A stretch of 64,000 nt of DNA. Origin: Chryseobacterium ureilyticum (GTDB taxonomy: Bacteria; Bacteroidota; Bacteroidia; Flavobacteriales; Weeksellaceae). The stretch lies in the NCBI RefSeq assembly GCF_900156735.1, contig NZ_FTOL01000001.1, positions 372,001-436,000 on the forward strand, read 5' to 3'. The translations under genes were made by a program, and so were the position numbers. Positions 20,372 through 28,833 of the stretch are shown piece by piece. The notes under the pieces were generated by a model that made no database searches, was not told the origin of the DNA, and saw only the letters and a list, made by a program, of their open reading frames with translations. The first letter of the stretch is position 1. Every line of letters begins with the position of its first letter.

Positions 20372-21115
20372 ATGAAAATTACCAAGTTAGTTCTTCTTTT
20401 CAATTATAAAAAAATCCTTTTGGGATGTATCGTTTCCATTCTTCTTTTGATACTTTCTTTTCAAATTGATTCAGATAATTTGAAGTTTTTCTTGAGAGGG
20501 TTTTCAGTTCTTATTATTTTAAATATAATAGCGTCATTGGTAGCATCTTATATATTATATGATAAATCAGACCTCTATGAATTGAATGGCTTAAAAGGAA
20601 TTATTGATTGGGGTAAGATTGAAAATGCAGTACTTATTCACGCAAGTTTTGATCCTTTATCTCAACGTTTAGAAGAAAAATATCCCCAATTAAATTTAAC
20701 AGTTTGTGATATTTACGGAAATAGGCACGAACATGAGAGTGGAATTGAAGTATCAAAAAAAATGTTTCCACCCAATCCGAAAGAAATTAAAATATCACCT
20801 GATAAACTGCCTTTTGATGATGGTTCTCAAGATATTATTCTTGCTGTTACTGCACTTCATGAAGTTTTAGATCACGATAAAAGAGTTTTATTTTTTAAAG
20901 AAGCAAAAAGAGTTTTAAAGAAAGGAGGTTTGATTATTGTCTCTGAGCAGTTCAGAGATACTACCAATTTTATTTTTTTTAATATCGGGGCATTCCATTT
21001 CTTAAGTTGGAAGCAGTGGAAAAGTTCTATTGCACCATCCGGATTAAAAATTATCGGAAATAAAAAGGTTACATTATTTGCAAATACCTTGATTATAGGA
21101 GATGATGCAGGTTAA
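20372..21115 (+). CDS. Membrane-anchored SAM-dependent methyltransferase (Methyltransf_11 type)
   Basis: A 247-residue protein. Two N-terminal helices (about residues 15-30 and 38-62) anchor it in the inner membrane. The soluble part carries class I methyltransferase features: LTVCDIYG (SAM-binding acidic end of strand 2), LPFDDGSQDIILAVTALHEV (motif post I-II) and KEAKRVLKKGGLIIVSE. The canonical glycine-rich motif I is weak (AVLIHASFDPL), so activity is uncertain. Substrate unknown. Confidence 0.7.
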   Translation: MKITKLVLLFNYKKILLGCIVSILLLILSFQIDSDNLKFFLRGFSVLIILNIIASLVASYILYDKSDLYELNGLKGIIDWGKIENAVLIHASFDPLSQRLEEKYPQLNLTVCDIYGNRHEHESGIEVSKKMFPPNPKEIKISPDKLPFDDGSQDIILAVTALHEVLDHDKRVLFFKEAKRVLKKGGLIIVSEQFRDTTNFIFFNIGAFHFLSWKQWKSSIAPSGLKIIGNKKVTLFANTLIIGDDAG

Positions 21116-21136
21116 TTAAAAAACAAAATACTCAGA

Positions 21137-21159
21137 AATCCGTGCATTCGTGGCAAAAT
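21137..21159. repeat. ATCCGTGCATTCGTGGC repeat fragment
   Basis: AAATCCGTGCATTCGTGGCA matches, with one or two changes, the right end of the composite element at 46641-46788. It lies in the gap between two convergent genes. Confidence 0.5.
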
Positions 21160-21210
21160 AACATTAAGCTGTATAAGAGGTGAAAAATCTTTATATGGCT
21201 TTATGAAACA

Positions 21211-21594
21211 TTATACATTCACTGCTTTTTTCTTTTCTTTGATCGATTCTATACAATCTTCCGAATAGGTTCCTTTCACCTGGTATTTCGCCTCCCATTC
21301 TTCCAACAGATATAAAATAGGCAACAGCGCCAATCCTTTTTCCGTAAGCGAATATTCAACTCTTGGAGGCAGCTCTTTAAATTCCTCACGGATCACTAAA
21401 CCGTCAGTTTCCATTTCCCGTAACTGATCCGTCAATACCTTTCTCGAGATCACATTAATACGCACCGCAAGCTCTCCAAAACGTAATTTTCTGTCTTTGA
21501 TCACCAATACAATGATGGGTTTCCATTTGCTTCCCAATGCAGCCATTGCTTTGCCTAGCGGACAGCTGTATTGCATTAATTCATTCTTTTTCAT
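21211..21594 (-). CDS. HxlR family transcriptional regulator
   Basis: A 127-residue winged-helix regulator. CPLGKAMAALGSKWKPIIVL at residues 11-30 is the HxlR signature, with the conserved N-terminal Cys11 that senses electrophiles or oxidants in relatives. The recognition helix region is VISRKVLTDQLREME. It is divergent from an ene-reductase gene, a common pairing in which the regulator represses the reductase until an inducer is present. Candidate operators lie between them. Confidence 0.9.
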   Translation of the reverse strand: MKKNELMQYSCPLGKAMAALGSKWKPIIVLVIKDRKLRFGELAVRINVISRKVLTDQLREMETDGLVIREEFKELPPRVEYSLTEKGLALLPILYLLEEWEAKYQVKGTYSEDCIESIKEKKKAVNV

Positions 21595-21641
21595 AGAGAT
21601 AAACTTGTTTAATTGCTTGATGAGGAACTGGAATTACAAAC

Positions 21642-21681
21642 GTTACTTTAATGTTACTAATGTAAGTTACTGCGAAGTTAC
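21642..21681. promoter_or_regulatory. Candidate HxlR operator array (GTTAC repeats)
   Basis: Four direct GTTAC copies begin at 21642, 21653, 21666 and 21677, about one helical turn apart, and TTAC-TAAT-GTAA (21654-21665) is palindromic. They lie just upstream of the HxlR start. Confidence 0.5.
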
Positions 21682-21723
21682 CACTATTTTTTTAATAAAA
21701 GATACAAAAACAAACTATTATTA

Positions 21724-21738
21724 GTTACTTTGTGTAAC
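21724..21738. promoter_or_regulatory. Candidate HxlR operator before the ene-reductase gene
   Basis: Perfect inverted repeat GTTAC-N5-GTAAC, 24 bases before the ATG at 21762, using the same half-site as the array at 21642-21681. It overlaps a near-consensus TACTTTG -7 element. Confidence 0.6.
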
Positions 21739-21761
21739 AATTATAAAATACCTATTTAAAT

Positions 21762-22823
21762 ATGAGTACATCATCATTATTTAAACCGTTTGAATATAAG
21801 AATCTACAGCTTAAAAATAGAATCGTAATGGCTCCTATGACCAGAGCTCAATCTGACAATGGAGTTCCAACGCAGAACATCGCAGACTATTATGGAAGAA
21901 GAGCTGCTTCAGAAGTAGGATTGATTCTTTCAGAGGGAACTGTTATCAATAGACCTGGATCAAAAAACTTACAGAATATTCCTGATTTTTATGGAAATGA
22001 AGCTTTAAACGGCTGGAAAAACGTAATCGATATCGTACATAAAAACGGTGGAAAAATGGGACCTCAGATCTGGCACGTTGGTGATACAAGAATGTCTGAA
22101 GATTATCCTTTGGTTGCAATGGAAAAGGTTTCTACCATGACTATTGAAGACATTCAGGATACCATTGCTCAGTTTGCCGCTTCTGCAAAATCAGCAAAAG
22201 ATCTTGGTTTCGATTGCCTGGAAATTCATGGAGCTCATGGTTACCTCATCGATCAGTTTTTCTGGGAAGTAACCAATACAAGAACGGATGAATATGGAGG
22301 GAAAACTCTAAAGGAAAGAAGCCGATTTGCCGTTGAAGTAGTAAAAGCTATCAGAGAAGCAGTAGGAGAAGATTTTACAATAATTCTTCGTCTGTCACAA
22401 TGGAAACAACAGGATTATAAAACAAAACTGGCTCTTACACCAAACGAAATGGAAGACTGGTTGTTGCCTTTAAAAGAAGCCGGAGTAGATATTTTTCACT
22501 GTTCACAACGTCGTTTCTGGGAACCTGAATTTGAAGGTTCAAGCTTAAACTTTGCAGGTTGGGCAAAGAAAATTACAGGGCAGCCAACCATTACTGTAGG
22601 ATCTGTAGGATTGAACGGAGATTTCCTGAATGCTTTTGCAGGACAGGGAACAGAGAAAACAGATTTAACTGAATTGATCAAAAGGCTGGATAATGAAGAA
22701 TTTGATCTTGTAGCGGTAGGACGTGCTATTTTGCAGGATTACGAGTGGGTAAAGAAGATCAAAGATGGCAATACAGCAGATATTTCGGACTTTACAGCAG
22801 AAAGTATGAGCGTTTTATTTTAA
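21762..22823 (+). CDS. Alkene reductase / Old Yellow Enzyme family NADH:flavin oxidoreductase
   Basis: A 353-residue FMN-dependent TIM-barrel enzyme that reduces activated C=C bonds of unsaturated carbonyls, quinones or nitro-compounds. Characteristic blocks: KNRIVMAPMTRA near the N-terminus, GPQIWHVGD, DCLEIHGAHGYLIDQF and NTRTDEYGG in the middle, and the FMN phosphate-binding DLVAVGRAILQDYEW near the C-terminus. It is paired with the divergent HxlR regulator. Induction by electrophiles is inferred from the regulator family. A strong terminator follows. Confidence 0.9.
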   Translation: MSTSSLFKPFEYKNLQLKNRIVMAPMTRAQSDNGVPTQNIADYYGRRAASEVGLILSEGTVINRPGSKNLQNIPDFYGNEALNGWKNVIDIVHKNGGKMGPQIWHVGDTRMSEDYPLVAMEKVSTMTIEDIQDTIAQFAASAKSAKDLGFDCLEIHGAHGYLIDQFFWEVTNTRTDEYGGKTLKERSRFAVEVVKAIREAVGEDFTIILRLSQWKQQDYKTKLALTPNEMEDWLLPLKEAGVDIFHCSQRRFWEPEFEGSSLNFAGWAKKITGQPTITVGSVGLNGDFLNAFAGQGTEKTDLTELIKRLDNEEFDLVAVGRAILQDYEWVKKIKDGNTADISDFTAESMSVLF

Positions 22824-22970
22824 TTTGAATAAAGAAAGTAAATAAGTTTTGTAGTGAATTTTTTAACAGCATATTTTATTCACTAGTGAAGCTAAGTTTA
22901 TGGTTTATTATTCATGTTAATCATCATAATTCACTTTATTTTATATTTAATTTTCACCTATTTATTAAAG

Positions 22971-23010
22971 AACCGGCTTTCAGGATTTCCTGAAAGCCGG
23001 TTTGTTTTTT
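22971..23010 (+). terminator. Strong hairpin terminator between the ene-reductase and the peptide operon
   Basis: Perfect 15-base arms (AACCGGCTTTCAGGA / TCCTGAAAGCCGGTT) with a two-base loop and a T-run on the plus strand. On the minus strand, where the peptide operon ends, it has few T residues, so it serves mainly the ene-reductase gene but may also stop the peptide transcript. Confidence 0.9.
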
Positions 23011-23025
23011 TTAATTATCCAGAAA

Positions 23026-23181
23026 TTAGCAAGGGTATTCTATTGCTACGCAGCTCCAATAAGCTGGATATCCATTTTCTGCTTTATAACGGCAAGCTCT
23101 TGTTCCAGATTCGCATAAAGGGGCATTCCCACCATTGATTTTCTTTAATTCTGATTTAGCTAATTTTTTTAGATTTTTCAT
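23026..23181 (-). CDS. Double-glycine-leader cysteine-rich peptide 1
   Basis: A 51-residue peptide. The leader MKNLKKLAKSELKKINGG ends in the Gly-Gly that marks cleavage by C39-type peptidase/ABC exporters; the predicted mature part is 33 residues starting NAP. It has four cysteines at 23, 30, 44 and 51, spaced C-x6-C-x13-C-x6-C, with aromatic YW directly before the third. Third of three tandem paralogues, 46 bases after the second. No modification enzyme, exporter or C39 peptidase lies nearby. It resembles 'bacteriocin-like' peptides described in Chryseobacterium annotation; antibacterial activity is not shown by sequence. Confidence 0.85.
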   Translation of the reverse strand: MKNLKKLAKSELKKINGGNAPLCESGTRACRYKAENGYPAYWSCVAIEYPC

Positions 23182-23227
23182 GTTTTAATAATTTGTTGTG
23201 GTTTAAAATCAAATGTTTTTTTAAAAC

Positions 23228-23389
23228 TTAAGATCTGCATCCGTATTCTACCGGTTCACATACCCAGTAAGCAGGATTGCCATCTGCAGGAGGATAGCGG
23301 CATGCTATTTCTCCATATTCACAGACAGGAGCATTTCCTCCCTGAACTTTTTTTAGTTCAATTCTTACTAATTTTTTTAAATTTTTCAT
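23228..23389 (-). CDS. Double-glycine-leader cysteine-rich peptide 2
   Basis: A 53-residue paralogue of its neighbours. The leader ends KKVQGG (residue 18), the mature part starts NAP and is 35 residues. Cysteines at 23, 30, 44 and 51 keep exactly the spacing of peptide 1, and the YW-x-C motif is kept (residues 41-44). Middle gene of the operon. The mature region differs from peptide 1 in most positions outside the cysteines, NAP, PAYW and the last EY, while the leader is nearly constant, the pattern of a secreted-peptide family under diversification. Confidence 0.85.
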   Translation of the reverse strand: MKNLKKLVRIELKKVQGGNAPVCEYGEIACRYPPADGNPAYWVCEPVEYGCRS

Positions 23390-23450
23390 AGCGAAGAATT
23401 TGAATGTTGATTGTTTTTAAGAATGTGTCGTTAAGAAATGACAGAGTGCA

Positions 23451-23603
23451 TTAAAAACATTCTTCAGTAGTTAGAATACATCTCCAACGAGCGCGTCCGC
23501 CAGAAAAATATAAACAAGGAGTTGTGTCTGCTGGACAGTCCGGAGCATTTCCACCATTGATTTTTTTTAATTCTGACTTTGCTAATTTTCTAATGTTTTT
23601 CAT
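23451..23603 (-). CDS. Double-glycine-leader cysteine-rich peptide 3
   Basis: A 50-residue peptide and first gene of the operon, about 20 bases after a consensus promoter. Leader MKNIRKLAKSELKKINGG, mature part 32 residues starting NAP. Four cysteines at 23, 30, 42 and 49 (C-x6-C-x11-C-x6-C), with RW-x-C at the third. The mature region is the most diverged of the three. The conserved cysteine frame suggests two disulfides or thioether links in the exported form. Shares no similarity with any other gene of the window. Confidence 0.85.
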   Translation of the reverse strand: MKNIRKLAKSELKKINGGNAPDCPADTTPCLYFSGGRARWRCILTTEECF

Positions 23604-23627
23604 GTTGTAGTGATTTGTTAGTGATTA

Positions 23628-23657
23628 CAAATGTAATATTTTTTATGAATACTGCAA
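23628..23657 (-). promoter_or_regulatory. Promoter of the peptide operon
   Basis: On the minus strand TTG (23657-23655), 19 bases, then TACATTTG (23635-23628), the consensus Bacteroidetes arrangement. It is about 25 bases before the first peptide start. No further TAnnTTTG is seen between the three genes, so they are probably one transcript. Confidence 0.75.
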
Positions 23658-23763
23658 GGTTTTTATTTAGATATTGAAATAAGTATAAAATTAATGATAT
23701 TGTGCTGTCTCATTTTTCCTTTTCTTTGTTAATCAATTTAAAACTAAAACCATTGTATTTAAA

Positions 23764-24216
23764 ATGAAATGTTTGAACCATATTAGCATTATGTCTTTTT
23801 CAATTCTGATCAGCACATTTTCCTGTACCAAAACAGACAATAAACCTGTTGTAAAAAAAATACATCAGGATCAGAAAATAAAGGCAGATACAGTGATCAC
23901 CACATCAGCTGTATTATTGCTGAGTCCTGATGAAAAAGAGATTGAAGAAATAAAAAAGAAACAAGGAGAAGATAATTTCTATACCCTTGCTGATGATGCT
24001 AATTATTATTCAGCAGAAATAGATGAAGCAGCTCCCCAAACCATTTATTTAAGTCATAGAACCATTGATTTTCCAAAAGAAAACTATGTATTTAGCAAAG
24101 ATAAATTTGAAGATAAATGGATAGTGATTGATTATAAGGAAGGTTATCAGCCTAAAGCATACTCTTTGGTAGATTATCATAGCCTTATAACCGAAAAGCA
24201 ATCTTCTGACAGATAA
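23764..24216 (+). CDS. Small lipoprotein of unknown function
   Basis: A 150-residue protein with a hydrophobic N-terminus and lipobox ISTFSC at about residue 21, then a charged, lysine- and glutamate-rich body. It would be anchored in a membrane facing the periplasm or cell surface. No known domain. It is divergent from the peptide operon, with about 160 bases between them; a role in self-protection against those peptides is possible but rests on position only. Confidence 0.6.
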   Translation: MKCLNHISIMSFSILISTFSCTKTDNKPVVKKIHQDQKIKADTVITTSAVLLLSPDEKEIEEIKKKQGEDNFYTLADDANYYSAEIDEAAPQTIYLSHRTIDFPKENYVFSKDKFEDKWIVIDYKEGYQPKAYSLVDYHSLITEKQSSDR

Positions 24217-24220
24217 AATA

Positions 24221-24254
24221 AACGCGCTCCTTTACTATTGGGAGCGCGTTTTTT
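24221..24254. terminator. Bidirectional terminator
   Basis: AACGCGCTCC / GGAGCGCGTT perfect 10-base arms with a 10-base loop, T-rich on both sides, between convergent genes ending at 24216 and 24307. Confidence 0.9.
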
Positions 24255-24306
24255 AACAGATTTAAATATCTAAAACTGCCACATTAAAAATGACAGAAGT
24301 GATTTC

Positions 24307-25509
24307 TTACAAACCAATGTTTTTTGTTGGTTTTAATTGCTTTAAAATATTCTTTGGAATCGCATTTTTGTGAACCAAAATAGCAGTCGATTTGTACTCT
24401 ACATACGGTCTTGTTACATAAAGATATCCAGCGAAGTCATTCGTTACTCCCCATGAATTTTTTACCATATAATATTCTTTACCAGTCTGATCTTTTGCCA
24501 AACCTACGATGTGCATACCGTGGTCATCTGTTGTAGAAAGGTTATTAAGTCCTTTCTGACGCATATCTTCAGTGATGGTTTTATCTTTTTTAGGCTCAGT
24601 AAACAACGTTTGCTTGTTATCAGCATTGATTTGGTCTAAATCCATATCCGGAACATAAGCAACACCGTTTTTGTAAGAGAAATAAGGCTCAGAAACGTCC
24701 GTTGCCCAACCTACTGAATATCCTTTATTTACAGCATTATCAATAATCGCTGTAAGATCTTTCATCGGAACATTCCAGTCAGAATCATGGCTCCAGTTAT
24801 CAGGAATCGGAACTACAAATTTTTGGTAATAAGCATAATCTTTATAAGAAGATAGCTCTACATAATCCTCAGCATTGATTCCTACTACTTCCTTAGCAAA
24901 GGTTTTAGGAGTGTAGTTTTTCCCTTCATGAGTGAAGTTTGCAGGTACTTTTCCTAAATATTCATCAAGAATAGCATCTACAGAATCCATCCAGTTGTCA
25001 GTAAGCTTTCCTTTAGAAGATGCCTGAACAAGGCTATCAAGAACTGGCTTCAGTTTTCCTTGCATTTCCTTGAAATTGTTGGTGGTTTGCCCAGGTTTTA
25101 ATCCTGAATAAACATCCTGAGGAACTGCACCATATTTTTTGTACATATTGATTACATCATGTAATTCTCCTCCGTCACCCCAGCTGATTGCTCCGTTATT
25201 TAATACATATAACTTCGCTTTATCATGATAAGAGTTTCTTGCAGTAAAGATTTCAGCAAGATCTACAGGTTTTTTGCCCATTCTCTGCATTTCAGATTCA
25301 AGGAAAGAATTTCCTGAGTAGCTCCAGCAAGTTCCTGATGAACCCTGGTTCTTTACAGAAGTAGCTCCAACGTCTTTTAACGTTGTGAACTGAAAATTAG
25401 CATTTTGTGAGTGGTTGTTTTTTAACTTATTGATTAAGTCATCTTGGGCAAACATCATACTTCCTGCAGACAAAACAAAAAGTAATGATGCAATTTTCGC
25501 GTTTTTCAT
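24307..25509 (-). CDS. C1 family (papain / bleomycin hydrolase-like) peptidase, secreted
   Basis: A 400-residue cysteine peptidase with a signal peptide ending MFAQ (residue 22). Active-site segments are QGSSGTCWSYSGNSFLESE (Cys), DDHGMHIVG (His) and VKNSWG (Asn). Length and the spaced insert of about 250 residues between Cys and His are those of the C1B aminopeptidase C/bleomycin hydrolase group, but here exported. Probably periplasmic peptide degradation. It is not of the C39 type that cuts double-glycine leaders, so no link to the nearby peptides is claimed. Confidence 0.88.
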   Translation of the reverse strand: MKNAKIASLLFVLSAGSMMFAQDDLINKLKNNHSQNANFQFTTLKDVGATSVKNQGSSGTCWSYSGNSFLESEMQRMGKKPVDLAEIFTARNSYHDKAKLYVLNNGAISWGDGGELHDVINMYKKYGAVPQDVYSGLKPGQTTNNFKEMQGKLKPVLDSLVQASSKGKLTDNWMDSVDAILDEYLGKVPANFTHEGKNYTPKTFAKEVVGINAEDYVELSSYKDYAYYQKFVVPIPDNWSHDSDWNVPMKDLTAIIDNAVNKGYSVGWATDVSEPYFSYKNGVAYVPDMDLDQINADNKQTLFTEPKKDKTITEDMRQKGLNNLSTTDDHGMHIVGLAKDQTGKEYYMVKNSWGVTNDFAGYLYVTRPYVEYKSTAILVHKNAIPKNILKQLKPTKNIGL

Positions 25510-25840
25510 TACTATAAAAAGATTATTTGTATTAATAGTCGTTCATATTACAGATTTGTTACAACACGAAAAGTTAAATTTAAAATGAAAGTTTTTTGTT
25601 AATAGGGAAAGAAAACAAATAGAGTTGGCTGTGGCTGATAGTTCATAAAACGGATAAGTTTAAATAACAGATGTTTAAGAACGCATGGATAATAAAAATA
25701 TTAATATATTCTCTTTGCTTTCTCATTCTTCTCTGCTTTCTTTGTCTTTTACAATTTTATCTCTCATCTTTCAAAAAAAGTTAATCATGTTTCCAACCCT
25801 TAAGAAAGTTCCTGCATCTATAATAGTATAACTCCTGACT
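25510..25840. other. Gene-free gap between peptidase and sigma factor genes
   Basis: 331 AT-rich bases. I see no TAnnTTTG promoter, repeat or open frame. TTTCCAACCCTT near 25791 could be an ECF-type -35 box for autoregulation, but no -10 can be assigned. Confidence 0.3.
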
Positions 25841-26359
25841 ATGGAAAAAGAATTATTATCAGAATGCCAACGTAACGACCGCAAAGCACAGCGGAAGGTT
25901 TACGAGAAAATGGCGGGCAGGCTGTACTCTGTCTGCAAGCGCTATTTAAAAAGCGATGAAGATATAGAAGAGGTATTAGCAGATACGTTCTATAAGATCT
26001 TCACGAAGATTGGACAGCTTCAGAATCCCGATACCTTTGAAGTCTGGGCAAAGAAAATTGCGGTGAATGAATGTCTGCAAAAATTAAGATCAGATAAAGC
26101 ATTATTTATTTCCTTGGAAGAGAATATGATTCATTTTTCGGAAGGAACAACGGATCATATTTCCTTTGAAAAAGATATTCTTAACCTTTTAAATTTTCTT
26201 CCCGAAGGCTGTAGAGCAATCTTTAATCTCTTTGCAATAGAAGGCTATCCGCATAAAGAAATTGCAGCAATGCTGTCTATAAGCGAGGGAACTTCAAAAT
26301 CCCAGCTCAATTTTGCACGGAAAAAATTACAGGAACTTTTGGTGAATCAAAACATTTAA
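25841..26359 (+). CDS. ECF-type RNA polymerase sigma factor
   Basis: A 172-residue sigma-70 family member with region 2 (residues ~10-75, DEDIEEVLADTFYKIFTKI) and region 4 (~110-165, LPEGCRAIFNLFAIEGYPHKEIAAMLSISEGTSKSQL). It lacks regions 1 and 3, as in extracytoplasmic-function sigma factors. The next gene starts 12 bases later and has a cytoplasmic anti-sigma-like N-terminus followed by a membrane helix, which is the usual sigma/anti-sigma layout. It would direct transcription of a cell-surface regulon, probably including its own operon. Confidence 0.9.
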   Translation: MEKELLSECQRNDRKAQRKVYEKMAGRLYSVCKRYLKSDEDIEEVLADTFYKIFTKIGQLQNPDTFEVWAKKIAVNECLQKLRSDKALFISLEENMIHFSEGTTDHISFEKDILNLLNFLPEGCRAIFNLFAIEGYPHKEIAAMLSISEGTSKSQLNFARKKLQELLVNQNI

Positions 26360-26371
26360 ACTTTTACAACA

Positions 26372-28711
26372 ATGGAAAATAATCATATAGATCAACAATT
26401 CAATGAAGCTTCCAGGCTTTCAGAAGAACCAACTGTTTTTCCTGGTTTTGAAAAAGTTTGGGAGAACATTGAAGAAAAACTGGATCAAAAAAAAGAGAAA
26501 AAGAGAATTATTCCGATTTGGCTTCCTTATGGGATTGCTGCGAGTTTAATGATTGGTATGGGAGCTTTTTATTTTATAAATAAAGAAGAGACGACAAAAT
26601 CTGTACAACCATCAATAGCAGAAAACAAAACAGTTCAGAAGCCTTCTTCTAATACAAATATTGCAAAAATTGACAGTTTAACCAAGACAAATATTAAGGA
26701 AGAAAAAAAGGAAATTCATTCTACAGTTGAAAAATTAGCTACGAATAATTATCAGGCTCCAATTACTGTTAATATTTCCAATCCAAGTCCTGTGGTAGCG
26801 GACAGACCTGCTGTAGCATCTGTTGGAGTACCTCCGCCTGTTATTGAACGTCATTTAGAAACATCTGATAAAGCTGTAAATATTGAAGAAGTAGTCCTAA
26901 TGGGATATAGTTCAAAAGCAAAGAGTGTTTATACCTCATCAAATGTAAGTATAGTATCAAATACATTAAGCGGAACAGCTCCGGGGATATTAGTATCCGG
27001 ATCGCCAAAAAATGATAAGATCATGATCAGAGGTGTAGCTTCAATTAATCAGGTGAATGCTCCATTATATATTGTGAATGGAGAAGTGAAAGATCAAAGT
27101 TATTTAAGTGGATTAGATTCAAATTCTATAGAAAATACGCAAGTATTGAAAGGTGAATCAGCCACAAGTTTGTATGGAAGCAAGGCGTTGAATGGAGTGA
27201 TTGTAATAACCACTAAAAAACTTTCAAGAAAGGAAAAAAAGAGATTGAAAAAACTTCAGGAAGAAATTAATAAGCAAAAACAAATTACTCCCATATCAAA
27301 TAATGAAAGTTATGATGCTTTTGTAGAAAACCCTTTTGAACTGGCACAGAGCCAGCCATTGTCTACCTTTTCCATTGATGTTGATAATGCATCATATTCT
27401 AACGTAAGAAGAATGATTAATAATGGAGAAAAGATTAATAAGAATGCTGTAAGAATTGAAGAAATGATCAATTACTTTAAATATAACTACCCACAGCCCA
27501 AAAATGAAGATCCTTTTTCTATCAATACTGAATATAATGAAGCTCCATGGAATCCGAATCATAAACTGTTGAAAATAGGACTTCAAGGGAAGAATATTTC
27601 TACCGAAAAGTTACCGGCATCCAATCTTATTTTTCTGATAGACGTATCCGGTTCTATGAACGAACAAAATAAGCTGCCATTGCTGAAATCTTCTTTCAAA
27701 GTGTTGTTGGATCAATTAAGACCAAAAGATAAAGTAGGGATTGTAGTCTACGCAGGAAGTGCCGGAATGGTTTTACCTCCAACGTCTGCTGGGGAAAAAG
27801 CTAAAATTATTCAGGCTTTAGATCAATTACAGGCAGGAGGGAGCACAGCAGGAGGAGCAGGTATTGAACTTGCCTATAAACTGGCACAGGAAAACTTTAT
27901 CAAAAATGGAAATAATCGTGTAATCATTGCTACAGATGGCGATTTTAATGTAGGAACATCTGCTACCACTGATCTTCAGACCCTTATTGAGGAGAAAAGA
28001 AAATCAGGTGTATTTTTAACTTGCTTAGGCTTCGGAATGGGCAATTATAAAGACAATACACTTGAAACTTTAGCCAATAAAGGAAATGGAAACTATGCTT
28101 ACATTGATAATATGCAGGAGGCAAATAAATTTTTGGGAAAAGAGTTTACAGGAAATATGTATGCAATAGCCAAAGACGTGAAAATTCAGATAGAGTTTAA
28201 TCCCGAATATGTTAAATCTTATCGTTTAATTGGTTATGAAAACAGAAAGCTGAAGAATGAAGACTTTGTGAACGATAAAATTGATGCAGGTGAATTGGGA
28301 AGTGGGCATACTGTTACCGCTTTGTATGAAATTATACCTAATGATGTAAAATCAGAGTTTATTCCTAAAAGTACAGATTTGAAATACACTAAAAATACTT
28401 ATAAAGAGGAATTTGGAGATGAATTGGCTACCATAAAGTTCAGATACAAAAAACCTGATGGAGATAAAAGTAAAGAAATGACTCAGATTATAAAAAATGA
28501 AAATAACAGAATATCTTCTGCAAGTCAGGACTTTAAGTTTGCATCATCCGTAGCGTGGTTTGGATTGGTAGCTAGAGAATCTGAACTGATTCAGAAAAAG
28601 AGTCTCTCAGAGATTGAAGATCTGGCTAAACAAGGAAAAAATAAAGATGAAGAGGGATATAGATCGGAGTTTATCAGGCTTATAGAGACATATAAAACCA
28701 CTCAAAAATAA
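26372..28711 (+). CDS. Anti-sigma-like membrane protein with TonB-plug and VWA domains
   Basis: A 779-residue protein of unusual layout. Residues 1-45 are cytoplasmic and charged, residues ~47-69 a membrane helix, ~75-165 a low-complexity linker, ~170-280 a TonB-dependent-receptor plug-like domain (VVLMGYSSKAKS, IMIRGVASINQVNAPLYIV, LNGVIVITTKK), ~314-400 the YfbK N-terminal domain and ~418-600 a von Willebrand A domain with MIDAS motif DVSGS (Asp424 on). The last part matches the DUF3520 C-terminal region. There is no beta-barrel, so it is not a transporter. Placed after an ECF sigma gene it may act as its membrane sensor. Plug-VWA fusions occur in Bacteroidetes; the sigma-binding role is inferred. 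Confidence 0.8.
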   Translation: MENNHIDQQFNEASRLSEEPTVFPGFEKVWENIEEKLDQKKEKKRIIPIWLPYGIAASLMIGMGAFYFINKEETTKSVQPSIAENKTVQKPSSNTNIAKIDSLTKTNIKEEKKEIHSTVEKLATNNYQAPITVNISNPSPVVADRPAVASVGVPPPVIERHLETSDKAVNIEEVVLMGYSSKAKSVYTSSNVSIVSNTLSGTAPGILVSGSPKNDKIMIRGVASINQVNAPLYIVNGEVKDQSYLSGLDSNSIENTQVLKGESATSLYGSKALNGVIVITTKKLSRKEKKRLKKLQEEINKQKQITPISNNESYDAFVENPFELAQSQPLSTFSIDVDNASYSNVRRMINNGEKINKNAVRIEEMINYFKYNYPQPKNEDPFSINTEYNEAPWNPNHKLLKIGLQGKNISTEKLPASNLIFLIDVSGSMNEQNKLPLLKSSFKVLLDQLRPKDKVGIVVYAGSAGMVLPPTSAGEKAKIIQALDQLQAGGSTAGGAGIELAYKLAQENFIKNGNNRVIIATDGDFNVGTSATTDLQTLIEEKRKSGVFLTCLGFGMGNYKDNTLETLANKGNGNYAYIDNMQEANKFLGKEFTGNMYAIAKDVKIQIEFNPEYVKSYRLIGYENRKLKNEDFVNDKIDAGELGSGHTVTALYEIIPNDVKSEFIPKSTDLKYTKNTYKEEFGDELATIKFRYKKPDGDKSKEMTQIIKNENNRISSASQDFKFASSVAWFGLVARESELIQKKSLSEIEDLAKQGKNKDEEGYRSEFIRLIETYKTTQK

Positions 28712-28833
28712 TTTTGAATATATCTTAAAACTATTTCCCTTTTTAATGCTAAAGAGGGAAATTTTATTACAATTAAAATTCTTCATTGGGATTAAATAAA
28801 TTTTAATAATTTTCTTCCCGGAAATTTATAACC

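Noticed and set aside
22914..23138. Plus-strand open frame over the ene-reductase terminator and opposite peptide gene 1.
   Set aside because: It crosses a 15-bp terminator stem and is antisense to a gene with a clear leader and cysteine pattern; no start or composition support.
24307..25509. The C1 peptidase as the enzyme that cleaves the double-glycine leaders of the nearby peptides.
   Set aside because: Leader removal is done by C39 peptidases fused to ABC exporters; this protein is a C1B-type enzyme with its own signal peptide and no transporter part.
26372..28711. SusC-type receptor assignment because of the plug-like segment.
   Set aside because: No barrel domain follows; a VWA domain does.
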